Below the pieces are notes generated by a model, which saw nothing but the letters and a program-made list of their open reading frames with translations, searched no databases and was not told the DNA's origin. The position numbers and the translations under genes are program-made. This document shows positions 58,031 to 64,000 of a stretch of 64,000 bases of DNA, piece after piece (position 1 is the first letter of the stretch; every line of letters starts with the position of its first letter). Source of the stretch: Pseudomonas iridis (GTDB lineage Bacteria > Pseudomonadota > Gammaproteobacteria > Pseudomonadales > Pseudomonadaceae); contig NZ_JACXXO010000008.1 in assembly GCF_017980685.1 (NCBI RefSeq), positions 62,001 to 126,000 on the forward strand, in the 5' to 3' direction.

Positions 58031-58123
58031 CCTGTGGGAGCTGGCTTGCCAGCGATGGCGGACTTTCAGACGAGCACGATGCTGAGTCTGCCGTCCTCAT
58101 CGCTGGCAAGCCAGCTCCCACAG
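58031..58123. repeat. REP pair (GCTGGCAAGCCAGC family)
   Basis: Inverted arms between the MFS gene and the TldE-like gene. Confidence 0.9.
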
Positions 58124-58134
58124 GTGCTGCGGTG

Positions 58135-59472
58135 TTACAAGGTTAAAGTCAGTCGGCTCACCAGCGCCCCCGGCAGCAATGCTGACGACGTATTGCGCTG
58201 GCTATACGTGCTCGCCGACAGCAGCAACTCCCGTTCGGCTGTCAACGCTTCCAGCTGCGAACCCAGCAGGCTGTAAGCGCTGTCGTCGAATCGCATGGTG
58301 CTGACCGGCGCCTGAATCTCGCCGTTTTCAACCCAGAACGTCGCGAAGCGCGTCATGCCGGTCATGCGTGCCGCCGGTTGATCCGAGAAGTTCAGGTACC
58401 ACAGATTGCTGATGTACAGCCCGGTGCCCAACTGCTTGAGAATCTCCGCTTGTGGCAAATCGCCGGCGGCCATGTTCAGCGCACTGGGTGATTCACCACC
58501 GCTGGCACCGTTGGCCGCCAGACCGTACTCGGCCGCACTGCGCGAACCGACCAACTGATCTCCAGCCTTGCCCTCGATGATCAGGCGCAAATCACTGCGC
58601 GGATAACCCTCGCCGGAAAATGCCGGACTCAGCGAGTCGCTGACTTTCTCATCCAGCGACACCAGCGGACTGAACGCCTGATCGCCGACATACAACTTCT
58701 GCAGCGGGCTGCTCTTGCTGGCAATCGACTGCGCGGAGAAGCCGCCCCAGCTCAGCATGCCCATGATTTCTTCCAGTGCGGCTGGAGCCAGATAAGCGCG
58801 GTACTGTCCCGGCGGCAAGGTGCGCAGTGGGCGACCGAGAAACTCCAGTTGTTCGCGAGCCTGCCGGAAGCGCTTGGCGAAGTCTTCGCTGCTCCAGTCG
58901 TGCCCGGCGTAGCTGGCTTTCACCGCTTCACCGTTCTCGTGGAACAGGCTGAAATCGAAGTTGAAGCTGTTGGCCTGATGCCAGCCAAACGCGCCTGAGG
59001 AACTGGCGAAACCACGGCTGATCGGGCCTGCGGCATAGAAACCAACCAGATCCAGACCTTCAGCGGCGGCGCAGATTTCGTCGACCACTTGCTCGGTATC
59101 CGGCAGCGGATGGTCCTGCACTTTACTGCTCTGCCAGCCATTGTGGTTGAGCAGCAGATACGGATCCTGCGGCAGCAGCGGCAGGGTTTCGCGCAGTTGT
59201 TGCAGGCCTTCGGCCAGCCGCTGCAGGTCGCCTTCCTGATCGCCGGAGAGGGTGACTTGCAGGTCGGCGTGGCGACCATCGTTGATCAGTTTCAGGACGA
59301 TGTTGGCTTGCTGCACCTGCCCGGCCTGGCGCACCTTGGCGTGATTGAAGCGCACGAACGCCGAAGATTCAGCGGCGTAGCTGAGGGTGAACTGTTCCGG
59401 CTCGCGGACGCTGTCGCGCAGCCAATTGACCATGTCCTTGAAGGCGTCGGACTGACTCTTCGAAATGCTCAT
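58135..59472 (-). CDS. TldD/PmbA family protein (TldE-like partner)
   Basis: A 445-residue protein of the PmbA (TldE) type, which lacks the HExxxH metal motif and acts as the non-catalytic half of a TldD/TldE protease. Visible features are YAAESSAFVRFNHAKVRQAG at the N-terminus and DQLVGSRSAAEYGLAANGAS. Its start overlaps the stop of the TldD-like gene by one base, so the two are co-translated. It is probably not the primary pmbA of the genome. Confidence 0.88.
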   Translation of the reverse strand: MSISKSQSDAFKDMVNWLRDSVREPEQFTLSYAAESSAFVRFNHAKVRQAGQVQQANIVLKLINDGRHADLQVTLSGDQEGDLQRLAEGLQQLRETLPLLPQDPYLLLNHNGWQSSKVQDHPLPDTEQVVDEICAAAEGLDLVGFYAAGPISRGFASSSGAFGWHQANSFNFDFSLFHENGEAVKASYAGHDWSSEDFAKRFRQAREQLEFLGRPLRTLPPGQYRAYLAPAALEEIMGMLSWGGFSAQSIASKSSPLQKLYVGDQAFSPLVSLDEKVSDSLSPAFSGEGYPRSDLRLIIEGKAGDQLVGSRSAAEYGLAANGASGGESPSALNMAAGDLPQAEILKQLGTGLYISNLWYLNFSDQPAARMTGMTRFATFWVENGEIQAPVSTMRFDDSAYSLLGSQLEALTAERELLLSASTYSQRNTSSALLPGALVSRLTLTL

Positions 59473-60914
59473 CAGGCGTCTCCCCCAAATACATCAACGT
59501 TGCTGAATACGCAGGCCGGCGAAGCGTGGCCGACGCGGATCACCTGGTTCGGTTCGCCCTTGCCGCAGTTCGGCGTGCCGAGCACCTTGACGGTGTTGGC
59601 ATCGCCGACGGCGCGCAGGCTTTTCCAGAAGTGCGCGGAAATCGCCCGATAGTTGGGATTTTTGACCACGCCTTTGAGTTCGCCGTTTTCGATCAACTGG
59701 CCCCATTCACAGCCGAACTGGAATTTGTTGCGCGCATCGTCAATCGACCATGAGCGGTTGGTGCTCATCAGGATGCCGTTTTCGATGCTTTCGATGAGTT
59801 TGTTCAGCGGCTGATCGCCCGGCTCGATGTTGAGGTTGGCCATGCGATCGATCGGTGGACGGTTCCAGCCGCAGGCGCGGCTGTTGGCGACGCCGTCCAT
59901 CCCGGCACGGAACTGCGACAGCGCACCGCCGAGTGGACGCAGCAGCAGGCCATCACGAATCAGGAATTGTTTGCTGGCTTTGCTGCCGTCGTCGTCATGG
60001 CCGTAACTGGCGAGTTCCTCGGGGATGCCCGGATCGAACGTCACGTTGAGCAGTTTCGAGCCGTATTGCAGGCTGCCGAAGTCAGATGCTTTGACGAAGC
60101 TGGTACCGGCGTAATTGCGTTCGTCGCCGAGGATGCGGTCTAGCTCCAGCGGGTGACCGATGGATTCGTGGATCTGCAGCATCATCTGGTCAGGCATCAG
60201 CAGCAGATCGCGCGGGCCTTGTGGAGTGTTTGGCGCGAGCAACAGTTGCAGTGCCTGATCGGCGACTTGCGGGCCGGCACCGATCAGCCCGCAACGGCTG
60301 ATCACGTCTGCGCCACCCTGTTGGCCAAAGTTTTCGCGGCCGAGGCTGCGAGTCTGGCTGTCGTTGCCGTCGTAGGCGGTGACGTCGAGGCTTGGGTAGA
60401 CGAAGCGCTGGGCCTGGCGCAATTCGGCGCCGGCGCTGCTCAGGTAGATCTGCTCGACATGGGTGATGCCAATGCTGACTTCCCAATTCACCAGGCGCTC
60501 ATCCTTTGGCACCGAGGCGGATTCCGCGCCGAGCAGCTCAAAGCATTCGCTCAGGGACGGGAAGGGTTGTTCGAGATTGGGCGAAAAGTAATCCGCGCGG
60601 TCGCTGGAAACCGGTTGATCGCGCAGGTCGAGCAAGGCGTGGGGCTTGAGCCGCCGGGCCTGCTGTTCGGCGCGCTCAAGGGCGGCTTGTAGGCCCCGTT
60701 GCGAGAGGTCATTGGTCGCAGCGTAGGCTTCGACGCCGTTGACCCGCACCGTGAGCATCGCACCTTCGTCGCGGCTCAGGCTCGGCGGCTCGGCAACGTT
60801 CTTGCGCACCGACAGGTATTGGCCGGACTCGCGTACATACCGCAGGGAAAAGAACTCGGCGCCCGTGCGCAAGGCAGCGAAGCGCTGCTTGAGCTGGGGG
60901 TGGAAATCGAACAT
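59472..60914 (-). CDS. TldD-like metallopeptidase
   Basis: A 480-residue TldD-family protease with the metal motif MLQIHESIGHPLELDR (HExxxH) and SFVKASDFGSLQYGSKLLN following. TldD/TldE pairs degrade unfolded peptides through a narrow tunnel and mature some peptide antibiotics. No precursor peptide was recognised near this pair. The upstream region 60915-61193 is an intergenic stretch with a REP pair and no gene. Confidence 0.9.
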   Translation of the reverse strand: MFDFHPQLKQRFAALRTGAEFFSLRYVRESGQYLSVRKNVAEPPSLSRDEGAMLTVRVNGVEAYAATNDLSQRGLQAALERAEQQARRLKPHALLDLRDQPVSSDRADYFSPNLEQPFPSLSECFELLGAESASVPKDERLVNWEVSIGITHVEQIYLSSAGAELRQAQRFVYPSLDVTAYDGNDSQTRSLGRENFGQQGGADVISRCGLIGAGPQVADQALQLLLAPNTPQGPRDLLLMPDQMMLQIHESIGHPLELDRILGDERNYAGTSFVKASDFGSLQYGSKLLNVTFDPGIPEELASYGHDDDGSKASKQFLIRDGLLLRPLGGALSQFRAGMDGVANSRACGWNRPPIDRMANLNIEPGDQPLNKLIESIENGILMSTNRSWSIDDARNKFQFGCEWGQLIENGELKGVVKNPNYRAISAHFWKSLRAVGDANTVKVLGTPNCGKGEPNQVIRVGHASPACVFSNVDVFGGDA

Positions 60915-61073
60915 TCGGGAACCTCCTTGTTAGGGGGAAGCGGTAAAGCGACGGCGGGGAGGGGTGAAACGATTGCGCGAGGTCTAGAGTAGGCCTGCGT
61001 GGGGGTAGGATCAAGTGAAGAGGGGGTGTAGGAGGTTTTACTGTGCAGCAAGGGAATTTGTGCTGAATGTAAG

Positions 61074-61172
61074 GGCCCCATCGCTGGCAAGCCAGGCTCC
61101 CACAGGTTTTTTGCTGAACACAATAGGTGTGAACGACGCAAAACCCTGTGGGAGCTGGCTTGCCAGCGATTA
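61074..61172. repeat. REP pair (GCTGGCAAGCCAGC family)
   Basis: Inverted arms between betA and the TldD-like gene; the left arm has an extra G (GCCAGGCTCC). Confidence 0.9.
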
Positions 61173-61193
61173 GCCGTGACGCGGTATCAAGTA

Positions 61194-62897
61194 TTACTGA
61201 GCAACAGGCGTGATATCACGCATCGGCTTGCCCTTCACCGGCGCATCGCCCGCTACGTAGTAGTCGGCGGTGCTGCGCGGCAGCGGCTTGCGGCCACGGA
61301 TCTTGTCGGCGATTTTCTCGGCGATCATGATCGTCGGCGCGTTCAGGTTGCCGGTGGTGATGATCGGCATGATCGACGCATCGACCACCCGCAGACCCTG
61401 CATGCCATGCACGCGGCCTTCGCCATCGACCACAGCCATCTCGTCGGTGCCCATCTTGCACGAGCAGGACGGGTGGAACGCGGTTTCGGCGTGTTCGCGG
61501 ATGAACTTGTCCAGCTGCTCATCGGTTTGCACGTCGATACCCGGGCTGATTTCACGGCCACGGTATTGATCCAGCGCTGGCTGTTGCATGATTTCACGGG
61601 TCAGGCGGATGCCGTCACGGAACTCCTGCCAGTCTTGCTCGGTGGCCATGTAGTTGAACAGGATGCTCGGGTGCTGACGCGGATCCTTGGACTTCACCTG
61701 GATGCGACCACGGCTCGGCGAACGCATGGAACCCATGTGTGCCTGGAAACCGTGCTCTTTCACACCGTTGCTGCCGTTGTAGTTAATCGCTACCGGCAGG
61801 AAGTGGTACTGGATGTTCGGCCATTCGAATTCCGGACGCGAACGGATGAAACCGCCGGCCTCGAACTGGTTACTGGCGCCGATGCCGGTGCCGTTGAACA
61901 GCCACTCGGCACCGATGGCCGGCTGGTTGTACCAGAGCAGCGACGGGTACAGCGAAACCGGTTGGGTGCACGCGTATTGCAGGTACAGCTCCAGGTGATC
62001 CTGCAGGTTTTCACCGACGCCCGGCAGATCGTGTACGACCGGGATGTCGAGGCTTTCCAGCAGTTTTGCCGGGCCTACGCCGGAACGCTGCAGAACCTGT
62101 GGCGAGGCGATGGCGCCGGAGCACAGCAGGACTTCCTTGCGGGCTTTGGCTTCAACGCGCTCTTCAGCGTCGCCAACCAGATAACGCACGCCGATGGCAC
62201 GCTTGCCTTCGAACAGGATCTTGTCGGTCAGCGCGTGGGTGACGATGGTCAGGGTCGAACGCTTTTTAGCGATATCGAGGTAACCACGGGCGGTGGAAGC
62301 ACGACGGCCGTTCGGCGTTACTGTGCGGTCCATCGGGCCGAAGCCTTCCTGCTGATAACCGTTCAAGTCTTCGGTGCGCGGGTAACCGGCCTGCACGCCT
62401 GCTTCAACCATCGCGTGGAACAGCGGGTTGTTGCCAGCCTTTGGCGTGGTCACGCTGACCGGGCCATCGCCACCGTGGTAATCGTTCGGGCCGATGTCAC
62501 GGGTTTCCGCTTTGCGGAAATACGGCAGGCAGTTCAGGTAATCCCAATCTTCAAGGCCCGGCAGCTTGGCCCAGTTGTCGTAGTCCATCGCGTTACCGCG
62601 GATGTAGCACATGCCGTTGATCAGCGAAGAGCCGCCAAGGCCTTTGCCGCGACCGCATTCCATCCGGCGACCGTCCATGTGTGGCTCTGGATCGGTTTCG
62701 TAAGCCCAGTTGTAGCGACGACCTTGCAGCGGGAACGCCAGTGCGGCCGGCATTTGCGTACGGAAGTCGAGACGATAATCCGGGCCGCCTGCTTCGAGCA
62801 GCAGCACGGTGACGCCTTCGTCTTCAGTCAGACGGGTCGCAAGTGTGTTACCTGCAGAGCCGGCCCCTATGATGATGTAGTCGTATTCTGTAGTCAT
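61194..62897 (-). CDS. betA: Choline dehydrogenase
   Basis: BetA oxidises choline to betaine aldehyde, the first step to the osmoprotectant glycine betaine. The 567-residue GMC oxidoreductase has [19 protein letters not shown] (FAD site), [18 protein letters not shown] (GMC signature 1) and the C-terminal [21 protein letters not shown] at 62897 follows CAGGAG. It is downstream of betB on the same strand, in the betIBA order. Confidence 0.96.
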   Translation of the reverse strand: MTTEYDYIIIGAGSAGNTLATRLTEDEGVTVLLLEAGGPDYRLDFRTQMPAALAFPLQGRRYNWAYETDPEPHMDGRRMECGRGKGLGGSSLINGMCYIRGNAMDYDNWAKLPGLEDWDYLNCLPYFRKAETRDIGPNDYHGGDGPVSVTTPKAGNNPLFHAMVEAGVQAGYPRTEDLNGYQQEGFGPMDRTVTPNGRRASTARGYLDIAKKRSTLTIVTHALTDKILFEGKRAIGVRYLVGDAEERVEAKARKEVLLCSGAIASPQVLQRSGVGPAKLLESLDIPVVHDLPGVGENLQDHLELYLQYACTQPVSLYPSLLWYNQPAIGAEWLFNGTGIGASNQFEAGGFIRSRPEFEWPNIQYHFLPVAINYNGSNGVKEHGFQAHMGSMRSPSRGRIQVKSKDPRQHPSILFNYMATEQDWQEFRDGIRLTREIMQQPALDQYRGREISPGIDVQTDEQLDKFIREHAETAFHPSCSCKMGTDEMAVVDGEGRVHGMQGLRVVDASIMPIITTGNLNAPTIMIAEKIADKIRGRKPLPRSTADYYVAGDAPVKGKPMRDITPVAQ

Positions 62898-62912
62898 AAA
62901 TTCTCCTGGGGG

Positions 62913-63023
62913 AGCTACAAGCCACAAGCTTCAAGCTGCAAGAAAAAGCAGCGAGCTGTGGCTTCGAAATCGGGGGAGGACGGCAAGCCCAAACTGCTGC
63001 TTAGAGCTTGCCGCTTGTGGCTC
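62913..63023. repeat. AGCTTGAAGCTTG-type repeat between betB and betA
   Basis: AGCTACAAGCCACAAGCTTC and its imperfect inverse (AGAGCTTGCCGCTTGTGGCT) form a large hairpin between two co-oriented genes, like the one between ahcY and metF. Confidence 0.75.
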
Positions 63024-63024
63024 C

Positions 63025-64000
63025 TCAGAACACTGAGGCGTAATCGCCCAGTTCGACTTGCACGGACTTGATGCGCGTGAAGTTATTGAGAGAGCTGATC
63101 CCGTTTTCACGGCCAACGCCCGACTGCTTGTAACCGCCAACCGGCATTTTTGCGTCGGACTCGCCCCAGGCGTTGATCCAGCAGATACCGGCTTCGAGCT
63201 GATGAATCACGCGGTGCGCGCGGTTCAGGTCTTTGGTGACGACACCGGCGGCCAGGCCGAAGTCAGTGTCGTTGGCACGGCGGATCACTTCTTCTTCGGT
63301 CTCGTAAGACAGGATCGCCATGACCGGGCCAAAGATTTCTTCACGAACGATGGTCATGTCGTCGGTGCAGTCGGTGAACACGGTCGGCGCCACGAACGCG
63401 CCTTTGGCGAATTCGCCGTCGGTCAGACGCTCGCCGCCGCACAGGACGCGGGCACCTTGTTCTTTACCCTTGGCGATGTAGCCCAGCACGCTTTCCATGT
63501 GCGCGAAGCTCACCAGCGGACCGAAGTTGGTGTTTTCGTCTTCCGGGTTGCCGATGCGGATGCGCGCAACGCGCTCAACGATCTTGGCTTCGAAATCAGC
63601 TTTCAGGTGGCTCGGCACGAACACGCGAGTACCGTTGGTGCAGACCTGACCCGAGCTGTAGAAGTTGGCCATCATTGCGGTGTCGGCGGCGCGATCGAGG
63701 TCGGCGTCGTCGAAGATGATCAGCGGCGACTTGCCGCCCAGTTCCATGGTCACGTCTTTCAGCGACGATGCCGAAGCGCTGGCCATGACTTTCTTGCCAG
63801 TGTCGGTGCCGCCGGTGAAGGAGATTTTCTCGATGCGCGGGTGTTCGGTCAGCCAGGTGCCGACTTCACGGCCGCTGCCGGTCAGGACGTTGAAAACGCC
63901 ATCCGGAACGCCGGCTGCGGTGTAGATTTCAGCCAGTTTCAGGGTGGTCAGCGAGGTGACTTCGCTTGGCTTGAAGATCATCGCGTTACCGGCGGCCAGC
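63025..64000 (-). CDS. betB: Betaine aldehyde dehydrogenase (N-terminus outside the window)
   Basis: BetB oxidises betaine aldehyde to glycine betaine with NAD(P)+. The ~325 residues present cover the C-terminal two thirds: [32 protein letters not shown], the catalytic Glu in [14 protein letters not shown] and catalytic Cys in [14 protein letters not shown], ending GDYASVF. The gene runs off the right edge, so its start and betI are not visible. Confidence 0.95.
   Translation of the reverse strand, partial: LAAGNAMIFKPSEVTSLTTLKLAEIYTAAGVPDGVFNVLTGSGREVGTWLTEHPRIEKISFTGGTDTGKKVMASASASSLKDVTMELGGKSPLIIFDDADLDRAADTAMMANFYSSGQVCTNGTRVFVPSHLKADFEAKIVERVARIRIGNPEDENTNFGPLVSFAHMESVLGYIAKGKEQGARVLCGGERLTDGEFAKGAFVAPTVFTDCTDDMTIVREEIFGPVMAILSYETEEEVIRRANDTDFGLAAGVVTKDLNRAHRVIHQLEAGICWINAWGESDAKMPVGGYKQSGVGRENGISSLNNFTRIKSVQVELGDYASVF

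Noticed and set aside
61176..63071. A 631-codon open frame antisense to betA.
   Set aside because: It is the mirror of betA, which has all GMC-oxidoreductase motifs in its own frame.

Overview
The window is chromosomal DNA of a Pseudomonas, almost certainly of the P. fluorescens group. The evidence is the high-GC, Pseudomonas-style coding sequence, the mdcABCDEGH-madLM malonate cluster, chpA-chpC chemosensory genes, tkt-epd-pgk-fba next to metK, betBA, and many pseudomonad REP/REPIN palindromes between genes. No rRNA, tRNA, CRISPR array, prophage or transposase gene was recognised.

Layout. 1-830: end of chpA and chpC (pili-type chemosensory system). 1023-1724: a long structured leader and a small DUF6124-like gene. 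2019-10265: malonate decarboxylase operon, malonate transporter and its LysR regulator. 10480-20151: hemolysin III-like protein, rsmE, bioA, an exported flavin oxidase with a histone-like tail, cytochrome b561, YceI, rhlE and an orphan solute-binding protein. 20322-22969: ahcY-metF with an SAH riboswitch and a candidate promoter. 23088-31631: thioesterase, FNT channel, a LysR/VOC/amidase module, an antiporter, two exporters and a MAPEG protein. 31727-35758: mltA, a lipidated c'-type cytochrome, a DUF1090-like protein and ligB. 35910-44752: metK and an ArsR-methyltransferase (SahR-like) regulator, then tkt, epd, pgk, two small lipoproteins and fba. 44813-45520: a second DUF6124-like gene with the same structured leader, on the other strand. 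45646-54959: PL7 lyase, a REC-PAS-GGDEF-EAL protein, a YgjP-like metallopeptidase, a small winged-helix protein, an ElaA-like acetyltransferase, an orphan solute-binding protein, a YccS-like protein and a YhiN-like flavoprotein. 55101-64000: dbpA, a DHA2-type MFS exporter, a TldD/TldE-like pair, betA and the start-less end of betB.

How the genes fit together. The S-adenosylmethionine cycle is represented by metK, ahcY and metF, apparently under two separate sensors: an SAH riboswitch before ahcY, and an ArsR-methyltransferase regulator 18 bp upstream of metK with a perfect 12+12 bp dyad in front of its own gene. The malonate genes form one translationally coupled block ending in the MadLM transporter. 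Tkt, Epd, Pgk and Fba supply central carbon and pyridoxal-phosphate precursors.

The most unusual structure is the pair of roughly 340-nt leaders upstream of the two DUF6124-like paralogues. They lie 44 kb apart in opposite orientation, share a 24-nt invariant core and the same hairpins, and show compensatory base changes. One segment can pair with either of two others, and all three changed together. I know of no named RNA family for it and treat it as a candidate undescribed structured regulatory element.
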